64,000 nucleotides of DNA from Hylemonella sp. UBA6679 (GCA_002454975.1 DKJZ01000063.1:8368-72367), one strand, 5' to 3'; shown: positions 48,027 through 57,236, numbered from the stretch's first letter. Numbers and translations: made by a program. The notes: generated by a model from the letters alone, not told the origin.

Positions 48027-49397
48027 TTAAGCTATTTTGTTGATAGCAAAGCTCTTGATGTACTCTTCCGGCTTGGCGGCATCAAACTCTTTGCCCATGA
48101 CCTTGAACTTCTTGTAAGCACCCTCAGGCGCTTTGAAGCCAGCCTCGGTCATGTACTTTTTGGCGTCGGTGAGCAAGAACACTTTCTCGGCGATTTGCTT
48201 GTAGTTCACCTCGCCTTTGATGTAGCCCCAACGCTTCATCTGCGTGAGCATCCACACCGCCATGCTTTGCCATGGCACCGGGTCGAAGTTGGCGCGGTCC
48301 GGCACGTTTTTGATGTTGCCCAAGCCATCGGCAAACTTGCCAGTGAGCACCTGCTGCAGCACCGCTTCGGGCTGGTTGAGGTACTGCGCAGGCGCAATCA
48401 CCTTGGCAATCAAGTCGCGGTCTTTGGCCTGGCTGGCCATGTGGCTGGCGGTGAGCACGGCGCGGTACAGCGCGGCAAAGCTGTTGGGGTTTTGCTTGAT
48501 GAACTCATCGCTCATGCCAAAGGCGCAGCAGGGGTGGCCATCCCAAATTTCTTTGGACAAGATGTGGATGAAGCCCACCTCGTCGTACACCGCGCGCTGG
48601 TTGAAAGGATCGGGGCCGAGGAAGCCGTCGATGTTGCCCGCGCGCAAATTGGCCACCATCTCTGGCGGCGGTGTGACGCGGATTTGCACATCGGTGTCGG
48701 GGTTCAGGCCGTTTTCGGCCAGGTAGTAGCGCAACAAAAAGTTGTGCATGCTGTACTCAAAGGGCACCGCGAACTTGAAGCCTTTCCAGCTCTTGGGGTC
48801 GCGCTTGTCTTTGTGCTTGACGTGCAGGGTGATGGCCTGGCCATTGGTGTTTTGAATGCTCGCCACATTCATGCCCACCTGGTTGGAGCCCAGGCCCATG
48901 CTCATGGCCAGCGGCATGGGCGAGAGGAAGTGGCTCGCGTCATGCTCTTTGTTGATCATCTTGTCGCGAATCAGCGCCCAGCCCGCGGTTTTGTTGAGCT
49001 GCACATTCAAGCCTTCTTTGCGATAGAAGCCCAGCGGGTCGGCCATGATGAGTGGCGAGGCGCAAGTGATGGCGATGAAGCCAATCTTGAGGTCTTTCTT
49101 CTCCAGCGAGCCTTTGTCTTGTGCCATGGCTTGCAAGGCGCCGATGGGCAGCACCGAGGCAATGGCCGCACGTGCGGTGCTGGCGCCAACTGCCTTCAAA
49201 AAGCCGCGACGCACGCTGTCGACTGGGAACAGGGCTTTGACCAACGCAGCTTCCATGAACTGGTGCCCCGCTTCTTCAGCGCTGGCCGCAATGCTGTGCT
49301 CGCCTGGTGCATGGTCTTGACCACAGGCGCATTTGAGCATCAAGGGGCGGTCGGCATCGTAAGGATCGTGCGGGGACGTGGTGGGCAACAGAGACAT
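48027..49397 (-). CDS. Nitrate/cyanate-type ABC transporter substrate-binding protein with Tat motif
   Basis: 456 residues, CmpA/NrtA family. A twin-arginine motif RRGFLKAVG lies near residue 62, after an unusually long N-region containing CACGQDH. The binding domain starts near 103 (LKIGFIAITCASPLIMADPLGFY). With the downstream permease, ATPase and cyanase it forms a cyanate or nitrate acquisition operon behind a sigma-54 promoter. Substrate specificity cannot be read from sequence. Confidence 0.88.
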   Translation of the reverse strand: MSLLPTTSPHDPYDADRPLMLKCACGQDHAPGEHSIAASAEEAGHQFMEAALVKALFPVDSVRRGFLKAVGASTARAAIASVLPIGALQAMAQDKGSLEKKDLKIGFIAITCASPLIMADPLGFYRKEGLNVQLNKTAGWALIRDKMINKEHDASHFLSPMPLAMSMGLGSNQVGMNVASIQNTNGQAITLHVKHKDKRDPKSWKGFKFAVPFEYSMHNFLLRYYLAENGLNPDTDVQIRVTPPPEMVANLRAGNIDGFLGPDPFNQRAVYDEVGFIHILSKEIWDGHPCCAFGMSDEFIKQNPNSFAALYRAVLTASHMASQAKDRDLIAKVIAPAQYLNQPEAVLQQVLTGKFADGLGNIKNVPDRANFDPVPWQSMAVWMLTQMKRWGYIKGEVNYKQIAEKVFLLTDAKKYMTEAGFKAPEGAYKKFKVMGKEFDAAKPEEYIKSFAINKIA

Positions 49398-49434
49398 GGC
49401 AAACCTCTCGGTAGAAATGGATACCGAGGTATTT

Positions 49435-49449
49435 GCAAAGGCCGTGCCA
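49435..49449 (-). promoter_or_regulatory. Sigma-54 promoter of the transporter-cynS operon
   Basis: Minus strand TGGCACGGCCTTTGC: a perfect -24 (TGGCACG) and -12 (TTGC) with four bases between. Transcription would start near 49424, about 27 bases before the ATG at 49397. Confidence 0.85.
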
Positions 49450-49479
49450 CCTTTGTCGGGGCAGTGCGCACATCAAGAT

Positions 49480-49494
49480 GCACGCATTTGGTGC
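49480..49494. promoter_or_regulatory. NtrC-type activator site
   Basis: GCACGCATTTGGTGC matches the GCAC-N6-GGTGC core of NtrC binding sites. It is centred about 60 bp upstream of the sigma-54 start. Together they indicate induction under nitrogen limitation. Confidence 0.6.
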
Positions 49495-49579
49495 GCCTAG
49501 ACCGAGAATTACCCTCAGCCATCGCTAGAGTGCATTTTTTGGGGCGTTCTATGCTTTGAAGGGCACCAAGACAAGGCCA

Positions 49580-49604
49580 TTGATCGCATGCTTCATGCGA
49601 TCAA
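49580..49604. repeat. Perfect 11-bp inverted repeat next to the DUF1348 stop
   Basis: TTGATCGCATG, CTT, CATGCGATCAA: 11-bp arms, 3-base loop, one base beyond the DUF1348 stop. There is no T-tract, so it is a weak terminator at best. The same TTGATCGCATG occurs at 51579-51589 in the MocR/Nit1C divergent region, which points to a shared operator. Confidence 0.6.
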
Positions 49605-49605
49605 G

Positions 49606-50082
49606 TCACAAACCCAAATCGCTCAAGCTGGGATGATCGTCTGGGCGGCGCCCCAGGGGCCAATGAAACAAACGTTGTTCCGCTTTGATGGGCATGTCGT
49701 TGATGCTGGCAAAGCGACGCTGCATGTAGCCGTACGCGTTGAACTCCCAGTTCTCGTTGCCGTAGCTGCGAAACCATTGCCCCGAGTCGTCATGCCATTC
49801 ATAGGCAAAGCGCACCGCGATGCGGTTGTCGGTGTAGGCCCACACCTCTTTGATCAGACGGTAGTCCAACTCGCGTGCCCATTTGCGCGCCAGAAAGGCT
49901 TTGACCTCTTCACGGCCCTTGGGAAATTCAGCGCGGTTACGCCAGGTAGTGTCTTCGGTGTACACGCGGGCGCAGACCTCGGGGTCGCGGGTGTTCCAGG
50001 CGTCTTCGGCCATGCGCACTTTTTGTGCGGCGGTTTGCGCGTCAAACGGTGGCAGCGGTGGGCGGGGGGTGATGGTGGGCAT
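49606..50082 (-). CDS. DUF1348 (NTF2-like) family protein
   Basis: 158 residues of NTF2-like fold: [20 protein letters not shown], then [42 protein letters not shown], ending with the family [11 protein letters not shown]. Function unknown; such proteins are often annotated as nuclear transport factor 2 superfamily. It is 12 bp after the MocR gene and probably co-transcribed with it. Confidence 0.85.
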   Translation of the reverse strand: MPTITPRPPLPPFDAQTAAQKVRMAEDAWNTRDPEVCARVYTEDTTWRNRAEFPKGREEVKAFLARKWARELDYRLIKEVWAYTDNRIAVRFAYEWHDDSGQWFRSYGNENWEFNAYGYMQRRFASINDMPIKAEQRLFHWPLGRRPDDHPSLSDLGL

Positions 50083-50094
50083 AGGGGGCTTTCT

Positions 50095-51483
50095 TCAAAC
50101 GGTGGAATGGGGGTGAACGGGGTGGTTCAGGGTGTCGGCGATCAAGCGAAGGGCCAGGTCGCATTCATCGCGACTCACCGGCCCGCCCAGACACACACGC
50201 ACGGCATCAGGCGGGTCGCCATCGGTGGAAAACGCGGCACTTGCGACCACGCCCACACCGCGGGTGCGCAGGTAAGAGGCGAACTCCACCGGGCTCCAGC
50301 CGGGACTGAGTGGCAGCCACAGGTGAAAGGCGTCTTGTGGCGCCAGAATTGGGTGGCCTTGCAAATGGGTGGCGGCCATGCGCTGGCGCACTGCGCATTC
50401 TTCGCGCACCGCTTGCAGCATGGCTAGCGCGGTGCCGTCTTGCACCCAGGCGGTGGCCAGGGCGTTGGTCACCGGCGAGGCCATCACCGTGGTGGCGCGC
50501 ATGGCACCAGCCAATCGCTGGGCTTGTCGCTCACTCGGTGCGCGCACATAAGCGCTGCGCAAACCCGCGCCAAAGCATTTGGACAAACCACTGACGTGGT
50601 AGGTCAGCTCTGGGGCCAGGTTGGCCAGGCTGGTTGGTGTGTGCTGCGGCAACATGCCGTAGGCATCGTCTTCAATGATGGGCACCGCAAAGCGCAGCGC
50701 CACATCAGCCAAGGCTTCACGCCGCGCACGCGACATGGTCACGGTGGTGGGGTTGAGCAGCGTGGGGTTGCAGTACAGGGCTTTGGGGTGCAGGCTTTTA
50801 CAAGCGTGCTCGAACGCATCCACCAGCGGACCCTCATCGTCCATGGGCAGCGCATGCATTTGTACCCCCAACTGCGCAGCAATCGCCTTCACGCCAGGGT
50901 AAGTGAGCGACTCCACACACACCAACTCGCCAGGGCGCGCCAACAAAGAAAACAAAGCGGTCAGCACACTGTGTATGCCGGGGCTGAGCAATACCTGTTC
51001 GGCTTTGCAATCGGCCACGCGGGCACGCAACCACTGCGCACCCACATCGCGGTCTAGGTGGGTGCCGCCGAAATCTTGGTAGCGCAACAAGCCCCACCAA
51101 TCAGCACGCGCGAGCAAGCGCGCCGCGCTGTCTTGCAAGTGCGCCATCAGGGCCGGGTCTTGCGGCTCAGGTGGCATGTTCATGGTCATCTCGGCACCAC
51201 TGCCGCCGCGCAGAGGTTGCGTAGCGCTCATGCCGCGAACAAACGTGCCCAGGCCGGCGTGGGTGTCGATCAGCCCGCGCTTGCGCGCCTCGCTGTAAGC
51301 GCGCGCCACCGTGGTGTAGTTGAGACTCAGCAGGCTGGCCAGGTCGCGCAAGGTGGGCAACCTGTCGCGCGCCACCAAGCGGCCGCTGCGCACGTCTTGA
51401 GCGATGAGCTCGGGCAGCAGCAAATAAGCCGGCTGCTCGCTCGTCTCAATTTTCTTGACCCAATGCGCAAAACTTTTGGACAT
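50095..51483 (-). CDS. MocR-type transcriptional regulator (GntR HTH plus PLP aminotransferase fold)
   Basis: 462 residues. N-terminal winged HTH (RDRLPTLRDLASLLSLNYTTVARAYSEARKRGL, residues 39-71), then a fold-type I aminotransferase domain with PIIEDDAYGML and the PLP-lysine candidate in HVSGLSKCFGAGLR near 297. MocR proteins usually regulate a neighbouring divergent gene; here that is the Nit1C operon. The divergent region holds direct repeats that suit MocR binding. Confidence 0.88.
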   Translation of the reverse strand: MSKSFAHWVKKIETSEQPAYLLLPELIAQDVRSGRLVARDRLPTLRDLASLLSLNYTTVARAYSEARKRGLIDTHAGLGTFVRGMSATQPLRGGSGAEMTMNMPPEPQDPALMAHLQDSAARLLARADWWGLLRYQDFGGTHLDRDVGAQWLRARVADCKAEQVLLSPGIHSVLTALFSLLARPGELVCVESLTYPGVKAIAAQLGVQMHALPMDDEGPLVDAFEHACKSLHPKALYCNPTLLNPTTVTMSRARREALADVALRFAVPIIEDDAYGMLPQHTPTSLANLAPELTYHVSGLSKCFGAGLRSAYVRAPSERQAQRLAGAMRATTVMASPVTNALATAWVQDGTALAMLQAVREECAVRQRMAATHLQGHPILAPQDAFHLWLPLSPGWSPVEFASYLRTRGVGVVASAAFSTDGDPPDAVRVCLGGPVSRDECDLALRLIADTLNHPVHPHSTV

Positions 51484-51549
51484 GAACCTTCACATGCACT
51501 ATCTGTGCCTGCCCATGCCATCAAGGTGCTATCAAATTTGCTGTGTGTT

Positions 51550-51598
51550 GGTGCATGCAGCGCCATTGATCGGGTGCATTGATCGCATGGTGCATGCA
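51550..51598. repeat. Direct repeats in the MocR/Nit1C divergent region
   Basis: GGTGCATGCA at 51550-51559 and 51589-51598 (39 bp apart, about four helical turns) flank two copies of CATTGATCG at 51564-51572 and 51577-51585. MocR-type regulators often bind direct repeats, so these are candidate operators for the regulator encoded at 50095-51483. Confidence 0.5.
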
Positions 51599-51777
51599 CG
51601 TACGTTGTGCGTTTCACGCGCATTGCTGTGTGTCAAACAGGCAGCGCAGTCTCGCCAGCATGGCGAACAGAGCGACATGGAAAAAATTTTGCCGTTCGAT
51701 CAATGCCCCATCAAGCCCATGTGCTGCGCTTGATCGCACTTTGATTGCATGTCCTCGCGAGACAAGCGCTAAGAACT

Positions 51778-51792
51778 TGGCACGTACCGTGC
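51778..51792 (+). promoter_or_regulatory. Sigma-54 promoter of the Nit1C operon
   Basis: TGGCACGTACCGTGC: perfect -24 TGGCACG, four-base spacer, -12 GTGC with the essential GC kept. Start near 51804, about 60 bases before the first ATG (51863). The rest of the 379-bp intergenic stretch 51484-51862 holds the repeats above and no convincing gene. Confidence 0.75.
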
Positions 51793-51862
51793 AAAGACAC
51801 AGGGCGCGCTGTTCACCAAAGCACACAGCCCCGCTGATTCATCAACCCTACCGGAGTTACCC

Positions 51863-52345
51863 ATGCCCAAAGTCACGAAGCCTGCCAATGTCAAAGGCGA
51901 CATCCTGGTCGATTACGAAGAGAAAGTGTTTGAAGACGTCAAAGCTGCCCCCGGCGAAAAGGCCCTGGTGACTTTCCACACCGTGGCCTTTGAGGGCTCG
52001 ATTGGTTTTGTTAACCTGCTGCAAGCCACCCGCTTGAAGCGCAAAGGCTTTGAGACCTCGGTACTCTTGTACGGCCCTGGCGTGACACTGGGTGTGCAGC
52101 GCGGCTTCCCCACCTTGGGCGACGAAGCTTTCCCTGGCCACCAGAACTTCAACAACCAAATCAGCAAGTTCATCGAAGAAGGCGGCAAGGTCTACGCCTG
52201 CCGTTTTGCGCTGCAGGCGCTCTACGGCCACGGCGAAGGCGCTTTGATCCCCGGCATCAAGCCCATCAACCCACTCGATGTGCTCGACCTGATCTTGCTG
52301 CACCGCAAAGACAACGCCTTCATCCTCGACACCTGGACCCTTTGA
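51863..52345 (+). CDS. MSMEG_0572/Sll0783 family nitrogen starvation response protein
   Basis: 160 residues, soluble. It begins [21 protein letters not shown] and contains [20 protein letters not shown], the family pattern. It is the first gene of a complete Nit1C cluster. Its biochemical role is unknown; in Synechocystis, Sll0783 is induced by nitrogen starvation. GGAG ribosome site. Confidence 0.9.
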   Translation: MPKVTKPANVKGDILVDYEEKVFEDVKAAPGEKALVTFHTVAFEGSIGFVNLLQATRLKRKGFETSVLLYGPGVTLGVQRGFPTLGDEAFPGHQNFNNQISKFIEEGGKVYACRFALQALYGHGEGALIPGIKPINPLDVLDLILLHRKDNAFILDTWTL

Positions 52346-52354
52346 GGACACGGC

Positions 52355-53326
52355 ATGGCCCACAACATCATTCGCGCCGCTGCGGTTCAAATCGCGCCAG
52401 ACCTGGAGCGTCCTGAAGGCACGCTGGCGCGGGTGTGTGAGGCCATTGAATCTGCTGCGAAGCAGGGGGCGCAACTGGTCGTCTTCCCCGAGACCTTTGT
52501 GCCCTATTACCCCTATTTCTCGTTCGTGCTGCCGCCAGTTTTGCAAGGCGCGCCGCACATCCGTTTGATGAACGAGGCGGTGGTCGTGCCCGGCCCGGTG
52601 ACCGACGCTGTGGCCGCCTGTGCGCGCAGCCATGGTGTGGTGGTGGTGCTGGGCGTGAATGAACGCGACCACGGCAGCCTCTACAACGCGCAGCTCATCA
52701 TTGACGCCAATGGCGAGCTGTTGCTCAAACGCCGCAAGATCACGCCCACCTACCATGAGCGCATGGTCTGGGGCATGGGCGACGCTGCCGGTTTGAAGGT
52801 GGTGGACACCGCGGTCGGCCGCGTAGGCGCCTTGGCCTGTTGGGAGCACTACAACCCGCTGGCCCGCTACGCGCTGATGACCCAACATGAAGAGATTCAC
52901 TGCGCCCAATTCCCAGGCTCGCTGGTCGGCCCGATATTTGCCGAGCAGATGGAAGTCACCATCCGCCACCACGCCTTGGAGTCGGGGTGCTTTGTGGTGA
53001 ATGCCACCGGATGGCTGACCGATGCGCAGATCATGGCCATCACGCCCGATGTCAACCTGCAAAAAGCCCTGCGCGGGGGCTGCCACACCGCCATCATTTC
53101 CCCCGAAGGCAAGCACCTGGCCCCGCCGCTGACCGAAGGCGAAGGCATTGTGATCGCCGACCTGGACATGGCCCTGATCACCAAACGCAAACGCATGATG
53201 GATTCGGTGGGTCACTACGCCCGCCCCGAGTTGCTCACCCTCATGGTCAATGAACGCGCCGCCCAAACCGTGGTGCCCATGCCCACCACCATGGCCGCGG
53301 CCATGACCACCAGCCAGGAAATCTGA
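52355..53326 (+). CDS. Nitrilase of the Nit1C (Nit6803-like) family
   Basis: 323 residues. The nitrilase triad is visible: Glu in VVFPETFVP (Glu46), Lys in [14 protein letters not shown] (near 128) and Cys in [11 protein letters not shown] (near 162). It hydrolyses nitriles to acids and ammonia; in cyanotrophic bacteria the Nit1C nitrilase is required for growth on cyanide. Nine bases after the first gene. Confidence 0.92.
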   Translation: MAHNIIRAAAVQIAPDLERPEGTLARVCEAIESAAKQGAQLVVFPETFVPYYPYFSFVLPPVLQGAPHIRLMNEAVVVPGPVTDAVAACARSHGVVVVLGVNERDHGSLYNAQLIIDANGELLLKRRKITPTYHERMVWGMGDAAGLKVVDTAVGRVGALACWEHYNPLARYALMTQHEEIHCAQFPGSLVGPIFAEQMEVTIRHHALESGCFVVNATGWLTDAQIMAITPDVNLQKALRGGCHTAIISPEGKHLAPPLTEGEGIVIADLDMALITKRKRMMDSVGHYARPELLTLMVNERAAQTVVPMPTTMAAAMTTSQEI

Positions 53327-53329
53327 ACC

Positions 53330-54436
53330 ATGACCACCAACGCCGTGCTGTCCCCCCGCGAACTCATGACCGAGTTGCAGTCTCTGGGTTTGCGCCTGGT
53401 TGACCCGGCTGCCGGTGCGCCGAGCCGCAAAGGCGGCGCTGGCCCCTCGGACCACAAGGCTGTCACGGTAGATGGCCACACCATCATGGTGCCGGTGCAC
53501 ACCAGCACCGCCTGGACTTCACCGTTCACTGCCCAAGCGCCCGATGCGCAGGGCAACAGTGTGATCACCCGCGGCAGCATCCCGATTGCCACGGTGAGCT
53601 TTCCCAAACAACCCCGCTTTTATGGCTTGAGCACGGCTGAGGGTGTGCCCTACTCGCACATCGCCACCTTGCATGGTTCGGATGTGCTGGCCACCACCGT
53701 GCTGCAAACCTGCATCCGTTACGAGAGCCGTAAAAAAACCTGCAAGTTCTGCTCGATCGGTCAGTCCTTGGCCGCGGGCCGCACGGTGGCGCACAAAACC
53801 CCGCAGCAACTGGCCGAGGTGGCCAAAGCGGCGGTGGAACTCGATGGCATCAAACACATGGTGCTGACCACCGGCACCCCACCGGGCAGCGACCGGGGTG
53901 CGGCGGTGTTGTGCGAGAGTGCGCGCGCCATCAAGGCCGCGGTGGACATCCCGATTCAAGGTCAGTGCGAGCCGCCGGATGACGACATCTGGTTCGAGCG
54001 CATGCGCGATGCCGGCATCGACACCCTGGGCATGCACCTGGAGGTGGTCACGCCTGAGGTGCGAGAACAGATCATGCCAGGCAAAGCCACCGTGCCCATC
54101 AGCCGTTATATGACCGCCTTTGAAGCGGCGGTCAAAGTGTTTGGCCGCGGCCAGGTGAGCACCTACATCTTGGCGGGTTTGGGCGACACCCAAGAGGCGA
54201 TTCTGGACATTTGCAAACAGCTGTTGGCGATGGGTGTGTACCCCTTTGTGGTGCCCTTTGTGCCCATCAGCGGTACGCCCTTGGAAGACCACCCCTCGCC
54301 CAGCCCTGAATTCATGAAGGCTTTGCTCGAGCCCCTGGGCGCCATGGTCAAAGCTGCTGATTTGCGCTCCACCGACATCAAGGCCGGTTGCGGCAAATGC
54401 GGTGCGTGTTCGTCCTTGTCGGTCTTTGAAACCTGA
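53330..54436 (+). CDS. MSMEG_0568 family radical SAM protein
   Basis: 368 residues. Cluster cysteines occur as CIRYESRKKTCKFCS near residue 128, a wider first spacing than the common CxxxCxxC, plus a second cysteine group KAGCGKCGACSS near the C-terminus that could hold an auxiliary cluster. The reaction is unknown. Conserved third member of Nit1C. Confidence 0.9.
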   Translation: MTTNAVLSPRELMTELQSLGLRLVDPAAGAPSRKGGAGPSDHKAVTVDGHTIMVPVHTSTAWTSPFTAQAPDAQGNSVITRGSIPIATVSFPKQPRFYGLSTAEGVPYSHIATLHGSDVLATTVLQTCIRYESRKKTCKFCSIGQSLAAGRTVAHKTPQQLAEVAKAAVELDGIKHMVLTTGTPPGSDRGAAVLCESARAIKAAVDIPIQGQCEPPDDDIWFERMRDAGIDTLGMHLEVVTPEVREQIMPGKATVPISRYMTAFEAAVKVFGRGQVSTYILAGLGDTQEAILDICKQLLAMGVYPFVVPFVPISGTPLEDHPSPSPEFMKALLEPLGAMVKAADLRSTDIKAGCGKCGACSSLSVFET

Positions 54437-54445
54437 GGTGCTTGT

Positions 54446-55042
54446 ATGCTGGTGCTTGACGATGTGATTGAAGCCCCGCCACCTTGGTGGCCGGTGGAGT
54501 TTCGTGTGCGCCAGGCTTGCCAGGACTGGGAAGTGGCGCAAGCACTGAGTTTGCGCCGCGCGGTGTTTTGCATCGAGCAAGGTATTTTTCAGGGCGATGA
54601 CCGGGACGCCATTGACGATCAAGCGCAATTGCTGGTGGCCATGTCTTGCCAAGGCGGCATGCCCGACCAAGTGGTGGGCACGGTGCGTATTGTGGAAACC
54701 GCGCCAGGTGTGTGGTGGGGTTCGCGTTTGGCCGTGTACCCTTCGTATCGCGGGCAAGGCCGACAGGGTTTGAAGCTCGGCGCGCACTTGGGGGCCACCT
54801 TGATCCGCCTGGCGGTGAGCCGCGCGCATGCACAAGGCGCACACACCTTCATGGCCCATGTGCAGGCACAAAACATTCCCATGTTTCAAAAACTCAACTG
54901 GCGCTTGCACCGCGAGGTGGTCTTGCATGGCCGTGCACACGGCGAAATGCAAGCCGATCTGGCTGCTTACCCGCCGTGTTTCGATGCCATCAGCGGCATG
55001 GTGGTGTGCGCGCGTGTACCACTTGAACCTTCGCGCGGATGA
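54446..55042 (+). CDS. MSMEG_0567/Sll0786 family N-acetyltransferase
   Basis: 198 residues, GNAT-like: SLRRAVFCIEQGIFQGDDRDAIDD near 35, VGTVRIVETAPGVWWGSRLAV and the acetyl-CoA loop SYRGQGRQGLKLGAHLG near 105. Acceptor unknown. The stop overlaps the next gene by four bases (ATGA). Confidence 0.88.
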   Translation: MLVLDDVIEAPPPWWPVEFRVRQACQDWEVAQALSLRRAVFCIEQGIFQGDDRDAIDDQAQLLVAMSCQGGMPDQVVGTVRIVETAPGVWWGSRLAVYPSYRGQGRQGLKLGAHLGATLIRLAVSRAHAQGAHTFMAHVQAQNIPMFQKLNWRLHREVVLHGRAHGEMQADLAAYPPCFDAISGMVVCARVPLEPSRG

Positions 55043-56028
55043 CTGACGCTCAAGCCCTGTGTGAACAACTGCGCCAAACGCGCGGCTTTGCGCACAAGCG
55101 CGACATCAGCGATGTGGTCTCGGCCCTGACGCAAGCCCTGCCTGCGCAAGCCTTGAACCAGGCCGTACCGGTGGGTGACGACACCGCCGCCATCCCCGAT
55201 GGCCATGGCGGCTATCTCTTACTAGCGATTGAAGGCTTGGTGGAAGACTTCATTGAACGCATGCCCTGGTTTGCCGGCTTCTCTGCGGTCATGGTCAACA
55301 TCAGCGACATCTACGCCATGGGTGGGCGACCCACCGCGGTGGTCAATGCTTTGTGGAGTGCAGGCATGCAGCCTGCCGATGAGATGCTCGCTGGCATGGC
55401 GGCAGCTTCCAAAGCCTATGGTGTGCCAATTGTGGGCGGCCACAGCAACAACCGCAGCCAGCGCCCACAACTGGCTGTGGCCATCCTCGGTCAAGCCAAG
55501 GCCTTGCTCACCAGTTTTGATGCCCGCCCGGGCGATGTGCTGCTGATGGCCTGCGACTTGCGCGGTGCTTACCAAGAGCCTTTCCCTTATTGGAACTGTG
55601 CCACTACCGCGCCTGCAGAGCGTTTGCGTGCAGACCTCGAGGTGTTGCCTCGCTTGGCCGAGGACGGTTTGTGCCGCGCAGCTAAAGACATCAGCATGGC
55701 CGGCGCCGTGGGCACGCTCATGATGCTGCTGGAATGCTCCGGTGTGGGCGCATGCATCAACGTGGATGCCATGCCCAAACCCGATGGCGTGTCGCTGCTG
55801 CGTTGGCTGAGCTCTTTCCCCAGTTATGGTTTTGTGCTGAGTGTGCGCCCCGAGTGTGTGGGCGAGGTCATCACCCGTTTTGCGCAGCGTGATATTGCCT
55901 GCAGCGTGGTGGGCGAGGTTTGCCGCGAACATGTGGTCACTTTGCAGCACGCTGGCAGCAGCGCCGAGTTGTGGAACTTTGAGTGCAGCCCTTTCATTCA
56001 GGCAAGACCTGCCGAGTTGGTCGCATGA
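55039..56028 (+). CDS. Sll0787 family AIR synthase-like (PurM/SelD fold) protein
   Basis: 329 residues. It has the PurM-type ATP-binding signature VGDDTAAIPDG near 55, DISDIYAMGGRPTAVVNALW (near 90) and the Gly/His loop VGGHSNNRS. The substrate is unknown, presumably a phosphorylated or thio intermediate of the pathway. Overlaps its neighbours on both sides. Confidence 0.9.
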   Translation: MTDAQALCEQLRQTRGFAHKRDISDVVSALTQALPAQALNQAVPVGDDTAAIPDGHGGYLLLAIEGLVEDFIERMPWFAGFSAVMVNISDIYAMGGRPTAVVNALWSAGMQPADEMLAGMAAASKAYGVPIVGGHSNNRSQRPQLAVAILGQAKALLTSFDARPGDVLLMACDLRGAYQEPFPYWNCATTAPAERLRADLEVLPRLAEDGLCRAAKDISMAGAVGTLMMLLECSGVGACINVDAMPKPDGVSLLRWLSSFPSYGFVLSVRPECVGEVITRFAQRDIACSVVGEVCREHVVTLQHAGSSAELWNFECSPFIQARPAELVA

Positions 56029-57236
56029 AGACCGGCCTGCTCACCCATTCAGTGAACCCACGCGGTGGGGTGGTGCACACCTTGGAGCTTGCGCAGGCTT
56101 TGCATGACGCCGGTCATGAGGTGACGGTCATGGCCCCGGCCTTACCCGGCCAACAATTTTTCAGACCTGTGGCGTGCAAAACCTTCTTGGTGTCTGTGCG
56201 CCACACGCCAGACAACACCTTGGATTTGGTGCGCGACCGTGTGGCTGCCTTCACCACGCATTTAGAACACACCGCTGCTGACTTTGATGTGCTGCACGCG
56301 CACGACGGCATGGGTGGTAACGCGCTGGCAGATTTGCAAGCGCGCGGTCTCATCCAAGGTTTTGTGCGCACGGTGCACCACCTCGACCCGTTTGACGACC
56401 CAGAGTTGCAGCGTTTGCAACTGCGCTCGGTCACGCAAGCTTCTGAAGTGCTCTGCGTGAGCCAACTCTGGCAAGCGCGTTTGCAAGAAGACCATGGGAT
56501 TGCCGCGCATGCGGTGTGCAACGGTGTGGATGCACAGCGTTTTTCACCGCAAGCACAAGTGCTTGATGATGCGTGGGCCAGCAAGCTGGGTGTGGATGCA
56601 AGTCGCCCCATGCTCTTGAGTGTGGGCGGCATCGAGTCGCGCAAAAACACGGTGCGTTTGCTGCAGGCCTTTGCTCTGTGGCGCCAACATAGCGGCATGG
56701 CGCGTGCTGTGTGGGTGATTGCAGGTGGTGCGAGTTTGCTCGACCACAGCCAGACCATGCAAAGCTTTCGCGAAGCATTACAAGGTCTGGGCCTGCGTGC
56801 TGCAGGACCTGGGCAAGACGTGCAGGCCGATGTGGTCATTACCGGCGCTTTGCCCGATGAGGCGCTGCCCAGTTTGTACCGCTTGGCCGATGTGGTGGCC
56901 ATGCCCAGCTTGCGCGAGGGCTTTGGCCTGGTGGTGTTGGAGGCTCTGTGCAGTGGCACACCGGTCGTTGCCTCCAAGATCGCGCCGTTTACCGAACACC
57001 TGCAAGACAGCGACGTCGCGTTTGCCAACCCGCTCGATGTAACCGACATCGCCCGCGCCTTGGCGCAGGCTTATGCCCAACGCGGTGCTGCACAGCTTGT
57101 GCAAAGCGGTGCGCGCTTGGCGCAGCATTTCAGCTGGGCCAAAAGCGCGCAGCAGCACCTAACGATTTACCAGCGCTTGATGAGCGCCACCACCCCACCA
57201 CCCACAACCCAGCAGGAGACCGCCCCATGCCTGTGA
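56025..57236 (+). CDS. MSMEG_0565 family glycosyltransferase
   Basis: 403 residues, GT-B fold (GT4-like): HSVNPRGGVVHTLELAQAL at the N-terminus, and the C-terminal donor site with SVGGIESRKNTVRLLQAF and MPSLREGFGLVVLEALCSGTPVVAS (E-x7-E). Donor and acceptor unknown. Start at 56025 overlaps the previous stop (ATGA); a longer frame from 55983 lies inside that gene. Confidence 0.88.
   Translation: MKTGLLTHSVNPRGGVVHTLELAQALHDAGHEVTVMAPALPGQQFFRPVACKTFLVSVRHTPDNTLDLVRDRVAAFTTHLEHTAADFDVLHAHDGMGGNALADLQARGLIQGFVRTVHHLDPFDDPELQRLQLRSVTQASEVLCVSQLWQARLQEDHGIAAHAVCNGVDAQRFSPQAQVLDDAWASKLGVDASRPMLLSVGGIESRKNTVRLLQAFALWRQHSGMARAVWVIAGGASLLDHSQTMQSFREALQGLGLRAAGPGQDVQADVVITGALPDEALPSLYRLADVVAMPSLREGFGLVVLEALCSGTPVVASKIAPFTEHLQDSDVAFANPLDVTDIARALAQAYAQRGAAQLVQSGARLAQHFSWAKSAQQHLTIYQRLMSATTPPPTTQQETAPCL

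Noticed and set aside
49531..49545. A second NtrC site upstream of the transporter operon
   Set aside because: GCAT-T5-GGGGC resembles the core but has two mismatches and the wrong spacing.
48195..49559. 454-codon plus-strand frame opposite the substrate-binding protein gene
   Set aside because: Shadow of the Tat-exported binding protein; the translation has no recognisable domain and would cross the sigma-54 promoter.
51857..53500. Long minus-strand open frames opposite the Nit1C genes (51857-53500 and 53519-54952)
   Set aside because: They are shadows of the well-supported plus-strand genes: His/Gly/Arg-rich translations without motifs, produced by biased codon use.
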